From Brachionus plicatilis (lineage: Eukaryota; Rotifera; Eurotatoria; Ploima; Brachionidae): DNA of 64,000 nt. The position numbers were made by a program, and so were the translations under genes. A model generated the notes under the pieces. It saw nothing but the letters and a program-made list of their open reading frames with translations, was not told the origin of the DNA and ran no database searches. Positions 32,801-44,623 of this stretch are shown here, piece by piece (within the stretch, counting starts at the first letter, position 1; each line of letters begins with the position of its first letter). The stretch covers positions 186,001-250,000 of the forward strand of contig QEOQ01000214.1 of NCBI GenBank assembly GCA_010279815.1, written 5' to 3'.

Positions 32801-35800
32801 GTTGTGTTACCTTGATATGAAATTGGAGTTGTGATGGAAAGAGATAGGCCATCTTTGAATACAGAAGTAAAACAAGTATAGCTAGTGTTTTTATCCGTGT
32901 CTGCCTTATCATTGTCTTTCGGGTCAACCAAATGTATTGAGTAAGTATTTCCATCTTTTATGACCGAACTGGTTACAAACAAATTTGACTCAGTTTTTAG
33001 ACTAACACGTTCTGTTTTAATCAGAGCACCACTGTACGGAAACATATGGCTCAAGTGAGATTTCACATAGACCATATTATTTCCGACCTGATAGCCAATA
33101 AATGGTTGATTGGCCTTTTGAGCTTTGGGACTTGGTGGCTTTTCAGCTTGTTCTTTAGTTTTGGAGTCTCGTTGTGGAGAGGTTTTTTTTGTTTTTGCTG
33201 AGCCATCACGACTCCGAGGACTCTTGCTGTTTTTGCGCTTAGCTGCGTCTTTTTTTACTTCTGGTGATTTGGATTTGGATTTGGAACCCGATTTAGCTCG
33301 TGGCGATTTCACCTTTGGTATTTTACCTGATACTTCACCAAGCTTGTCTTGCTCTATCTTCCAAGCTTTGAGAGAATTATGAGAGACAAAATTGGTGTTT
33401 ATGTAGTCCGGGTCGGCATTAGTGGGACTAATGGCAACATTTTGGTTGACGAGGGATTTTTTTTTGTCTTTAGGCGAAGGAGTTCTCTTTTTGCTTGGCG
33501 AAGTTGACCTAGACGCGCTCTCTTTAGGAATACTTTCCAGCGATTGAGCCCAGAATTTGTCAACCTCTTTGGCAACTAGACTTGCCTGATACTTGGCTTC
33601 CTCGTCCCTGGTCCAATCGATTATCATGTCATAGATTTTTTCCAGATAATTTCTAAAGCCAACATTGGAATGTAGTTTGATGGCCCATTCTTGGTGATTT
33701 GATAAAGTGGTCTCGTCATAGGGGTTCGAGAATATCAGCATCAAAGAATCATCGCGTCTATTATAGTATGAGTCCACATGCGGATGAGTGAAGCTTGTTT
33801 GCTGTAAAATTTGCACCAGAGTCTTGGGATCATAGTGTTCAGCAAAAATCCAATCTGTCAAGTCGCGTTTACGGCTCTTGTTGATCAAATCGATGATTTC
33901 GTCAATTGATTTTGGTTGATTGAGATCATTTAGTGCTTCGTTTTTGTTGTTCAAGTCATAGGTATCCGGAAAATGTACCGATTGGACTTGAATTTATAAA
34001 GTTATTTTGATCAGTAATATTTAAGGGTTTTGTTGGTGGTGACTTAAACATAAAACAAAGAGAATAGTTTTATGCTAAGTGGCTTGGTGTGATTGGAAGT
34101 TTTTGGAAAGCTAAACTAAGCAATTTGTGAGACCAAAAGATTTTTTAAGATAAAAATTTATGACCATTTTTCAAAATATTATAGCTCTTTTTAAAGCAAA
34201 AGTTTTTTAAAGTCTTTTAGTATTTCTTTAGGCAAAGTAATAAAGATAATGATATGGCTTTAAAAGCTTCTAAGGTCTGTTTGAAAAAATTTATAAAAGA
34301 TTGAGAATACATCAGTTATTTTTTAAAATCTAAATAATTTGAAAAAATTTAAGTAGAAAAAGAATGTGCAGGATACCGATCTATTTTTTATGAATAATTC
34401 TTCATTTCTTTTTGAATTTATTTTTCTTATTATAAAAAAACATTTTTCCCAAAATTAAACTAACTTAAAAATAACTAATAAAATAAAATTTTTTCAAAAA
34501 TATTTATTAAATTTTTTTATTTTGTTTTTTAACCTAAACTATGCTCAAAAATATTTGTTAAAAAAATTAGAATATTTCAGAAGTTATAAAATCAAAATAA
34601 ATTGAAAAATAGAGAGAGAATAAAGAATCCTGATCAAATTTTTTTTTTAAAAAATAAGAATAGTTCCTTATTCCATTGTTTGTTAAAATTTTTGAATTTT
34701 TTTAATATTTTTTTCAATATAAAATTAGACCCATAATTCTACTCAATGTTAGCTGTAATTAAATTTTAAATTTTAACATGCTTAATTATTGAGTTTAAAT
34801 TAAACAACTTAATTTCAAAAATTTAAAAAAGTTAAAAAAAAAAAAATTTTGCCATATCTTAATAAAATTAAAAACATTAAAAATAAAATTTAATTAGATT
34901 TTAATTTTTTTTAAATAATTTAAAATAATTTACTTAAGTTTTTAGTAGAATTTTTATACCCGTAACTTTAATTTTAAAAAATTTTGATATTTTTATATTA
35001 ATTTAGATAACTTAATTTTTTTAATATCTGTTTGAAAATGCTTAGTAAAAATTTAGAAAATACCTTAAAATATAATGAATCGAAAATTGCTGTAAAAAAA
35101 AGGAATTCTAAAGATTCAATAAAATTTATTCAGCATTTAAAAAAATTTGGAAAAATTTATTCAAAAGGGATTATTTTTTTAAATCTAGGATTTTTCAATT
35201 ATCATTGAATTGAAAATGAGAAAAAATTTATATCCTCTCTGGTTGTCTGTTATTTATTTTTGATTTATCTTTATTTTTAAAACAATAAAGAAATCTTTAA
35301 ATTAATTTTTAAGATTGTATTTCAGAAATCTGATTTTAATTTAATTTCATTTTAAATTTATTTTTAAGCTTTAAGTTGAAGTACACTTTTTGTTAAAAAT
35401 ATTCTTACAAATTAATTTTATCTACATGAAAATCAAAATAAACTGAATTCTTGTGTTTAAAATAAATTCAAGGATTGGATGTATTGATTAAAATAAAAAT
35501 TGTATTTTTTTTTTTAAATAATAGAGAAAAAAATATTTTTTCCAAAGCAATTACTTGACATGTCATGTCAAGTTTATTTTCATATTTAAAATTTTAAAAT
35601 GTCCCTTTTTATTTAAATTTAATAAGTTCAAATATTTTAATTAATTTTAATGAAAACTTTTAAAGACCTTAAAATTTAATGTTGTAAAATTTAAAATTTA
35701 TTTGAGTGGGAAAATAAAATTATTTCAGTTTGAATGAATGGATATAAAAGTTATAAATTAGAATTTTTGAATTAACTTAACCTGAATTATTTAAATTATT

Positions 35801-38054
35801 AATTGTTTTTGTTAAATAAATTAGAGATCAATCATTTTGATGTTAATTTGATAATGAACCATTATTAGACATAACATGTCTAGTAATGTTTAGTATTTAT
35901 TTCTTAAAAATTATCAAAATCATTTGATTAATTAAGTTTTAAAATTTCTAATGACCGTTTTGATCTTTAAATTTGATCTGAAACTTCAGTTTGTCTTTTT
36001 TTTAATATAGGTTTTTAAATTAACTTGATGCTTTTGGCTTTATTAAATAGTTTAGCTTTTAAAGGTAAATTAAAAAGTGACCGAGAGGAATTTAGGAGAA
36101 CTGAAGGATATTTTTTTTACCAAATTCGATCGAATTAGACCTAGATAATAAAATGTCTATCGTATTTTGATAAGTTTAAAATTTTTTTAATTGAAATTTT
36201 TAATTAAATAATTTACCTGATAGTTTTGTTGATGGCCGAGATTTGAGAATACTCGATGGCGGTGAAAAGTCCTTATTGTTGTCACTACTAACTTCATCTT
36301 GGAATTTAATTGACCGATTGGTACTAGCACTAGAAACACGATTTTCTTTTTTCTTTTTCAAGTCAAGATTTGACAATTCTCTTTTTTCTAAAAGATTAAG
36401 ACTTTTGAGCATAAATTGTTGTTCTTCGCTCAGAGTTTCACTTATATTCGGATAAGGATCATCCCATGGAATGGCCGAGGCCTGATTTGCTTTTTTTATA
36501 AAACTTTTTTTGTTCACATCAGTTATGTTCATAGACTCGAATACAAATTGCTTTAGAGCTCGATCCACATCTGCATTGGTGATATCAGGTGATGAGGTCA
36601 TAAAATGAAGCAGTTCTTGAAGTCGAGCCGCTCTTTCTTTGGCTATTTTACTAGGTACATTAGGTACGCCGGTAAATTCAGTAAAGAGAGATTTGGACAA
36701 CATTTCTAACTCAACTTTTAATGGATCAAATGGAAGCTTGGAAAATTTTTTTGTCTTTTTTTGACTTGGATCTTCAAAAACTCCCTTTAAACGCTGTGAA
36801 ATTGCGTCATTATAATTAACCAAATACGGAGTGATACTGGAAGTCCTTTTTGGTTCTGTATTTTCTTCCTTTTTTTGCAGAATGGGCAACATATTTACCA
36901 GTTTCTATTAAAAAAATTAAATAAATATTTCTTTTAAGTTGTCACTAAATGTCAGGATCCAAATTATTTTTAATAACCCTTAAATAAAAAATTAATCTTT
37001 AAAGATCATCAAAAAAATCAATTAAAATTTTTTTTTTCTGAATTTTAGTGACAATCTTAAATTTTTTCATACATGTTTTTCAACTTCGGTCAGAGCTAAA
37101 TTTTCGATCACATTTCCAAAATAATTTGTAACATCTTCACTCAAGTTTTGCACATTACCATGCTCACTGGTCTGATTTTCACCAGATTGAGACTGTTCTT
37201 CATTCAACGCTACTTGTTCAACCATTGAATAAAGAATTAGAGCTGGACTGACATACTCGGCTGGTATTGAATCCATTAAATCATTATAATAGCGAATGTC
37301 ATACAATTTTTCCGCTTCGGTAGGGATCTCTTCTTGCTTCAGTTCCTGAGCAGGATAAGATAGAATCTTGCTGGGTGGGGGTATATCAAACAATTTTAAA
37401 TTGTTGATATAAAATCCATATTGACGCTTTTGTACTACTAAAGAATAACATTTTTCTGCCAAAAAATTGAACATTTTTGAGCCGAATTCACTCTTAATGA
37501 AAAATATTTTTTTAATTTTATTTAAATAAAACAGGTGTTAAAATTTCCATGATTTTTTTATTAAAAATTAAAAACTTAAAAAAATTTTTTATTTGTTGAT
37601 ATCTTTGAATTGATAAAGCTTAGATTTAGAAAATATCAGAACTGATCTCCTGATAACAAAACTACTAAATGATCTTTAGTTAATTGCAAATTAATTTAAA
37701 AAAGTGTATAGTGATACAAATGTTTTTTATTAAACATTGTTCTAACCATATAATTAGTTATTTGTCATGATGTAATTATTAACATTATAATTATCTTTCC
37801 TCATCTTTATATTATTTTTACAATCAATATTCAGCCGAATCTTTTTAAATGTTTTAAACAAATTTATAATCGCATGAGGGTTGAAAAGAAGGTTTTGATA
37901 AAATAGAGGATTTCTGAAATGCTAATTTAAAAAAAAAATTATTTTTCTTTAAAATTCACATTTTTTAACAAACATGTTAATTTAAAAATTAAAAGAAAAG
38001 TCTAATATTTCTTGTCATTCAAATGAATTCTTAATCATTAGATATCAATTTCTA

Positions 38055-38091
<37 letters not shown>

Positions 38092-39946
38092 TAAGTTACA
38101 ACAAGCTAGCAAGCTAGACTTGCGAAGAAGGGAAACAGTAGGATCCCATCAATAAATAAATAATAAATAATAAAAAAATTATTGTAATTAACTAGTCAAT
38201 ATTCTTTTATTTTTCTGGTTATTATAAAATTTTAAATAAATTTTCCACATCTGAAACTTTTCAATTTATTTTTTCATAAATAATTTTTTATTTATTTTAA
38301 AATTTCCACAGCTATCATGAGTAAGAAAGGTTTTTTTTAACATTAACAGTTAATTAGAGAAGTTAGAAATTAGAAAGAAATTAGATGCAATGGAAAGAAG
38401 TCTAATAATTAACTTTAAATAAATTTTTTCTTCAAATTTATGTTTTATATTCTTTAAATATTAAGATTTATACAAAATTTACATTGATATTTTACAACTG
38501 TTATTAAAAAATTTTTGAAAAAAATTAGTTAAAATGACAATTTTTTTGTATAATATTAAAAAATCATCTTTTTTATAAAAACTTCGTCAAATTACACTTT
38601 TTTTAAAGAAATATTTATTAAAAATTTTCTCCAGCATTTCTTTTGTTGAATCAAAAAGTTTACTAAACTTAATTACCTAAAATTACACATTATACGGTAA
38701 AAGACTCATTTTACGAAAATTCCAAAGAAAAGTCATTTTATAGGAGCTAAATCAAGGCCTAAATTTTTCTAAAGTTCTTTATTTTATTTATTTTTTTTTG
38801 TCAACAAAGATAAATCTAAAAACTTTGACTTACTCTTGATTCCAAATCGAACCAGCTTTTCAATTGTGGATCTTGTTTAAGACTTATTTTAAGTCTAGCT
38901 ACGTGCTGTATGAGTTTATCTTGAGGCTTGTCGAATAGCTTGGCACTCTCGGACCAAAATTTTTCCAATTCGAGCTTTACTTTTTTCAAATAATTCCTTC
39001 TCTCTTCACTCAACTGCTCCACATTCACTCTATCCGAGTTGTCACTCTCACTCAACTTCAAATTAGCCTTTAAATTAGTCTCCAATCTTTCCCTCTCTTC
39101 TATTTCGAGCATAAAATTTTCTATTAAATTTTTATTAGCTGCTTTAAATTTAATTAAACAATCAATCGGAATCATAAAATCATCAAGTTGATTGAAAAAA
39201 TTTGGTGAATAGAACCCGGATAAGATGATGTAATGGTTGGGTCCGTCCTTGGGCTCGTCATCAACATATTTCTCTTCTTCTTCAATCTCTTCCTTCTTTT
39301 TCAGTTGACTTTGCTTGTCTATTTCAGGCAAGGGTCCAGCATTTCCTTTTTTGGCTTTAGACGGACTTTTGCGCCCCGGTGATTTGTCTTTTTTGGCTGT
39401 CTGGGCAGTTTTTGTGCCAGTTTTTGAGGGTTGAGTGCCAAGACGCATTACTTCTTTTTCTTTTTCAATTGTTTTTATATGAATTAATTTTCCTTTGAGT
39501 ATTTGACACAGCAAGATTTCTGATAGTTCCTCTTTATTGTCAATGCTTGCTTTGGCCTGTTCCAGTGCTGATATGAGGGCTGGCGGCAATGGAGCCTGGA
39601 CACTGGATGGTTTTTTGGGCGAGGATGCTCCTTTTTTACCCGTGGCTTCAATGACCAGATCGGTCAAGTCTTTTTTGGATAGCCAAGTGAACCGGCGTCT
39701 GCATCCGGCACGAACAGTTTTTTCAAGCTGCTCCAAATAAAGCTCTTCGAGGGCGTCAGATGGATTTATCATTATAATGGTCGCGTTCCATTCATCCTAA
39801 ATAAAAAGTTAAAGAAAAAAATTTTTTTATTTAAATTTTATTTTTATTTTTACATCGTTTAAAGGTGAAGTAAAAAATGACAAGTCGGTGTTTTCTGCCT
39901 TCTTAGGACTCTTGGAACGGTTAGGACTTTTGCGCTTCGGTCCCAT
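26829..39946 (-). CDS. SPAG17: Sperm-associated antigen 17 / PF6, central-pair C1a scaffold (10 exons, complete)
   Basis: Exons: 39946-39854, 39796-38834, 37492-37073, 36904-36217, 33986-32811, 31148-31000, 30946-30899, 30771-29532, 28467-28185, 28107-26829. The sum is 6339 nt, or 2112 residues plus stop, close to the 2.2 kb-residue human protein. Every join has GT..AG and keeps frame. SPAG17 landmarks appear in order: LNDDEWNATIIM, YVDDEPKDGPNHYIILSGF, YDIRYYNDLMDSIPAEYVSP, LMHFMTSSPDI-type helix, LTDWIFAEHYDPKTLVQILQ, VDSYYNRRDDSL, KLHSNVGFRNYLE, PFIGYQVGNNMVY, LNVSAPSGLSCTF, NRPDGSSLVDFSDGTRITSF, IIPPGLRSRNLNNFPP, and a C-terminal immunoglobulin-like unit (FGILREGFTYVCDFELVNVG, then FKPGPIAAGMNRDLNI). 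Lys/Ser-rich linkers separate the folded parts. PF6/SPAG17 scaffolds the C1a projection of the axonemal central pair and is needed for normal ciliary beating. Confidence 0.93.
32094..32406. repeat. Foldback element in SPAG17 intron 5
   Basis: Arms at 32094-32213 and 32292-32406 are near-perfect reverse complements (AATTTTGGAACAAAAGACAA outermost) around an 80-bp loop. The loop and the left flank carry TCTGCAAAAACTCT / CAGAGTTTTTGCAG words like those in the 12.2-13.8 kb cluster. It has no coding content. It occupies part of the 1.66 kb intron 31149-32810. Confidence 0.8.
35516..35985. mobile_element. MITE copy inside SPAG17 intron 4 (inverted relative of 59772-60298)
   Basis: The 2.2 kb intron 33987-36216 contains a segment that aligns along its length, in reverse complement, with 59772-60298. 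Shared features are the ACTTGACATG palindrome, TAAAATGTCCCTTTTTATT, and a central hairpin around ATTAGACATAACATGTCTAG. Ends are less sharp than in the 59.8 kb copy, and I could not read a target-site duplication here. Confidence 0.7.
38055..38095. repeat. (AAT)n microsatellite in SPAG17 intron 2
   Basis: About 12 tandem AAT units are followed by ATAAGTTACAACAAGCTAGC, a less AT-rich stretch ending near 38150. This resembles a LINE 3' tail with its microsatellite, but no polymerase sequence is attached. Confidence 0.6.
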
Positions 39947-40300
39947 AATGCAATCGATTTTTTGTTTGGAAAGATTTTATTTTATTTTTTTTGTTAGAAA
40001 CTTTAAATCTAATATCTTGTATAAATTTAATTTTAAGTGTAACTATGGCAACTTGGATTAGCGTCTCCTTTTGTGAAGGTAGTTTTTCAAAGAAAAATGT
40101 ATTTTTAAGTATAAGCTAGACTAGAAGTCTTTTGGAATATTATTTAATTTTTTTTTTTGATAATTTAAAGTACATGGTCAGTTGATTTTTTTTTCCCACT
40201 TGAAAACTATTCGAAAATTATTGTCATTTTTTATTCACACAATATTAATGTATACTATATAAAAAGATGAACTTAGAAGATAAAATAATAATAATAATTA
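39947..40300. other. Presumed upstream region of SPAG17 and spacer
   Basis: This is the probable 5' region of SPAG17 on the minus strand; I identify no specific promoter element. No other gene is seen. Confidence 0.4.
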
Positions 40301-41377
40301 TAAAAAATAAGATGCGGCAAGCATGCTTGCGGAGACGTCTTACAAGGAAGACATCTATGGCAGCTAGATGCATTGAAATCTAGTTACATAAACAAAGTTA
40401 TTAATAGTTTTCTATTTAAATATTTAAATTAGATTAGATGGTGATTTCAGAGGGGAACGAAGTGTCACAATCAGTTTTACAAGCAGATATAAATGAAATA
40501 GATAACTGGTGCAAGAAGTGGTCAATGTCCTTAAACAGTAATAAATGCAAAATCATGCATTACGGGAAGAAGAACCCTAGAAACAATTATTACATTCAAC
40601 ATGGGGAAGAAAAAGTATGGTTGCAGGAATCCGAGGTTGAGAAAGATCTGGGTATTATGGTTTCAAATGATGGGAAACATAGTAAACAAGTAGAAGCGGC
40701 GGTATCTAAAGCTAACAGTGCTTTAGGTAGAATGAGAAAAACTTTCAAATTTTTTAATATAGAGTTGTTTAAAAAGCTTTACCCAGCTTTCATCAGAACG
40801 CATTTAGAATTCGCTTCGGCGGTATGGAATTCTATGACTAGAAGTGAAATTAATAAGGTCGAGGGAATCCAGAAAAGGGCGACTAAGATGGTAATAGAAT
40901 TAAGAGGATTAGAGTACGAAGAAAGACTTAGGGAGCTTGGTTTAACAGACCTGGAAACAAGAAGGAAAAGAGGGGACTTATTACAAATATTTAAGTTAAG
41001 GAAAGGGTTCGAGAAGATAGATTTGGATATTAGAGAGAATGAGGGAGTAAGTGAGGGGACAAGCAGGAGACACAATACCCAAATAACAAGGGATAAGCAA
41101 GGAGGGACAATGAGGGATAAATTCTTACTTAACCGAACAGCTACAACCTGGAACCTTTTACCCTCGGAAATAGTAGGGACTGATACGGTCAATCAGTTTA
41201 AGGCCAAAATTGATAGACATATGAAGTCGGAGACCTGGAGAAGATCTGTTTACAGAATCTGATACTGAGGAACTTTGACTTAATGCAACTTAGGTTGCAA
41301 GCTGATAAAGTGCAGCGTTATGAACTGCACTCACACTTATGTGTTACAGCTCACACTACTACTACTACTACTACTAG
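40301..41377 (+). mobile_element. 5'-truncated CR1/Jockey-like LINE with intact C-terminal frame and (ACT)n tail
   Basis: A 274-codon open frame (40438-41262) is the C-terminal part of a non-LTR reverse transcriptase: thumb blocks DINEIDNWCKKWSMSLNSNK CK, KDLGIMVSNDGKHSKQVEAA, LYPAFIRTHLEFASAVWNSM, EGIQKRATKMVIEL and LTDLETRRKRGDLLQIFKL, ending in a basic tail. There are no internal stops, so the insertion is younger than the other LINE fragments here. The catalytic YADD is missing because of 5' truncation. The 3' untranslated part ends in about eight ACT units (41350-41377). A short GC-richer stretch at 40310-40390 (CGGCAAGCATGCTTGCGGAG) precedes it and may be unrelated. Confidence 0.88.
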
Positions 41378-41728
41378 ATGTACTTTATAAAACAATTATT
41401 TACTAGATAATAAATTTAACATCTAGATAAAATTATTAACTAATATAATTAATAGACACATTCATAGAGAAAAAAATTAAATTGCTAGATAATTTTTATT
41501 TTAACATCGCCGAATCTGGCGTAATTTTATGAATAAATAATAATAATAATAGTAATTTTATTAAATAACTAGATATAATTAACACTAGATATATAAAATT
41601 TACTCAATATTTTATTTGATTAATTAATTAATTTATTAATTAATTTATTAATTATTAATTAATTAAAGTCCTCTTCAAATTCTCTTTTTTTTACTTTACT
41701 TTACTAAATCAATTGAAAAATGATGTAG
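41378..41728. other. AT-rich spacer with TTAATTAA-type simple repeat
   Basis: Tandem TTAATTAA/TTTATTAATT units lie at about 41620-41670. No gene is seen. Confidence 0.5.
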
Positions 41729-41974
41729 CCAGACACCGACTCTCTGAATACGAGTAGTTCCGAGAACACCAAACCTAGCAGGGGACATACCGATACCGAA
41801 ACATACGAAGTGGCGCCACGACAAACTCGCCCTACTCCTCCTTCGGGATTCAATAAAACAGCAATTGTTCAACAGAATGTCATGAATAGTCAAAAAAAAA
41901 GAGCTGCTTCAAACAATAATCAAATTGATGCTGAACATGTTCTTGAGTCGCTCAATAAAAGAAGAAAAAATTAA
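41729..41974 (+). CDS. Orphan terminal-exon-like ORF, unknown
   Basis: An 81-codon frame without a start codon follows an acceptor-like GATGTAG and ends in TAA. It reads PDTDSLNTSSSENTKPSRGH, then PRQTRPTPPSGFNKTAIVQQ, and finishes with EHVLESLNKRRKN. The codon use is clearly less AT-rich than the flanks, and the translation is a plausible disordered, basic C-terminal tail with a nuclear-localisation-like KRRK. No upstream exon is visible on this strand between the LINE and this point. It may be the last exon of a gene with a distant 5' part, or a fragment of a retroelement or retrocopy. The family is not recognised. Confidence 0.4.
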   Translation, partial: PDTDSLNTSSSENTKPSRGHTDTETYEVAPRQTRPTPPSGFNKTAIVQQNVMNSQKKRAASNNNQIDAEHVLESLNKRRKN

Positions 41975-44623
41975 GAACTGATTTATTGTATATAGTTTTT
42001 TTCATTTTCTTGTCTGTCAAATAATTTCTTTATCTAATAAAAAATATTTTTATTTAGTGTTTTGTCTGTTTTTTCTATTAGTTGATTTCATCTTTTTTTA
42101 TCTTTTAATATAATATCTAGTAAATTTCATCTTTTTATCTAATAAAGTTACTCCTATGCCATTTTTATTCTTGTATTTAGAAATTGAAAATAAAAATGAA
42201 GGTTTTAATTTTGACTAGGGACTTGTATTTTGATGAGATTTCACTTTAACACTCAAATTACTACGGTGTCATTTTTGAAATTTTGAGGTTATTTTTCAAT
42301 TTAACTCTAAAAATTATTTTTAATAACTTTAAAAATCAATAAAAAAAAAGTAAAATTCAAAATAAAAAATTAAATCTTTCTTTGCAAAAAAATTTTTAGT
42401 AAGATTACCGGCAGTGTGATTTTTGATTTTTGATTTTGTGTACTTGAAGATTAATTATTCGATTTTACTGAAGATTTTACTCACTTCTGCGTAGCAATAT
42501 ACTACTATACTATTATTATGCAAAATTTACTAAAAAAAATCTTCAAATATCTCTTGGGACTTAACTGGAAGATTTGCAGTTGCTTTCGAATATGCTGAAG
42601 TGCTTAATGGCATTAGGTGGAAATTAATTGAAGGCCTCATATTAAAGACTCATTTTTTATTTTTATTTTCTTAAAAAAAATTTATTCCAAAAAACAAAAA
42701 AAATAAAGAATAGGAATAAGAAGTTTCTAAAATTTTAATAAAAGGAAATATAATATTTATTTACCTTATTTAATTACTCAAGAATTAAAAAAATTTAAAT
42801 TATTAGTGTCTTTGTCTTTGAACCTATATTTCTAACCGCTATCATAGATGTCTTCTCTGGTAAGACATTTAAGTTTATTATTAAATAGAACTATAAACGA
42901 TTAGTAACTATAAAAATAATTTATTGTGATCAATTTTTAATTAACTAGCAAAAAAAGTTAAATTTTAAAAAAAAAAATCTTTTCATCAATTAATTTCCAA
43001 TAATGTTCTCAAAAATTCTCGTTTATCAGCTGAAAAAAATCTCATTTTTTTAGAAAATTCAAAATTTTTTATTTCAAAAGTATTTGTATCTATAATATTT
43101 GAAAATGAATTTCAAATATTAAATTCCAAAAAAGTAATAAAATGAAAAGATCGATCTTTTCTACAAATATTTTTGAAATAAAAAAAATATTTTATTTTTT
43201 AAATCTACATTGCATGTAATGCATGTTACATTTAAGCTACCAAAAATACAAAAAGTAAAATACAAAATTTTAAATACAAAAGCTTTGAAAGAAAAAGCCA
43301 AAAAATCAAAAAGAAGAACTTTATTTGTATACTTTTAAAATAGAAGATTTTAGCTTTCTTTCATTTTAATTTTTTTAATATCCAAATTTTTGATGTCAAT
43401 TTTTTTCCAATCTTTTCCTCAAATTTTTACTTTAAAATCTAAATATTAGCCCCGCACTTAAAACTAGAAAATGTATTTTTAATAAAAAAAAATAATTTTT
43501 AATCATTTATTAATTAATTTTTTTTTTCAATATTTAACATTTAAATTTGAATTTCAAAAATAAGTTAATGACTAACATGTATTATTGATGCCGCATCTAA
43601 ATTCAAGAATTAACGCGGCGTTTTCCACCGAGTTTTGGGTTTTAACGCGGCGTTAAACACCAAAAATCTGCATTTTAATGCACGCATCAAAAGGGGGGAA
43701 AGTTTAACATGGGCGAGATGTAACGTGATGCTTGGGCTAAAACTTGAGTTTTGGTTTTTGGTGCATGCATCTCTTTGCAAGGGTAAACGGTATTTAAATT
43801 AATTCGAAGATTAATTTTAGTATCTGATGATAAACTCTTTGAATTGAATTGATCATCAACTTCAAGATGCCAATATTTTTCATATTTAAATGAATAATTT
43901 TAACGTTATTGATACTTTAGAGTACCTTTCCTCCTTAAAGATCAGATTTATTTAAACAAGTACAAAATAATGGACATTTGGTGGTTGAGAGAGAGACTCC
44001 GCATGAACAAAGAAGAGATGGACAATCGATAATTATCAACAGGTTCATATTGGATTTCATTAACAGATTATTATAAAGATGAACATCATGGTTATTAAAT
44101 TTTTAGAAGTTTTTTTCGTTTAAATTTAATTAATATTTTTTTGGGTAACAGAATTGTTTTTCGCCCAAATTACATATTTAATTGTAACCCTTACATCTAC
44201 TTCTACCATTTTAGCCACAAAAATGCTACAACGAATTTGTCAATTAAAACTTCTGCTAAAATTACCACTATGCCAAATTATTAAGCCATAAAAATTTTGA
44301 AGGAAAACCACAAAGTAAAAAAAGTTTCTACAATTTTTTTATAGAAAATATTTATTAATTTTATTTGAATATATTTTGAATATTAGTTTAAATTTTTTGT
44401 TTTTTAATTATAAGAAAATTTATTAATAAAAAAAACATAAAAAAATTTAAATGAAAAACTTTTAATTTTTTATCTTCATCATTAATATTATTACTAAAAA
44501 TCAAAATCTAACGTTTTGATAATAAGATCTAAAAGACAATTTATACTTAACTTTAGTTTTAAAGTTTTTAAATAATATTTTCAAAATTATGAAAAATATT
44601 TCAAAATAAATATTTTGATAAAA
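41975..44623. other. AT-rich intergenic DNA with a GC-rich island
   Basis: No exon is supported. The interval 43585-43790 is unusually GC-rich and repetitive (see that entry). A lone MITE terminus in reverse orientation lies at 43847-43871 (GATCATCAACTTCAAGATGC C). The rest is A/T-rich. Confidence 0.5.
43585..43790. repeat. GC-rich island with repeated TTAACGCGGCGTT
   Basis: The palindrome-like word TTAACGCGGCGTT occurs twice (near 43612 and 43651), between GATGCCGCATC on the left and GCATGCATC on the right. CpG dinucleotides are dense here and almost absent nearby. It has no open frame of note. It may be a degraded mobile-element insertion. Confidence 0.5.

Noticed and set aside
34400..35500. 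Search for extra SPAG17 exons within the 2.2 kb intron
   Set aside because: Exons 4 and 5 join in frame and are contiguous in the family's motif order, and no protein-like segment is seen between them.
40779..41192. 137-codon minus-strand frame
   Set aside because: It is antisense to the LINE reverse-transcriptase frame, which has clear motifs.
41696..41893. 65-codon minus-strand frame
   Set aside because: The plus strand over the same bases gives a longer, more protein-like frame (41729-41974) ending in a natural stop.
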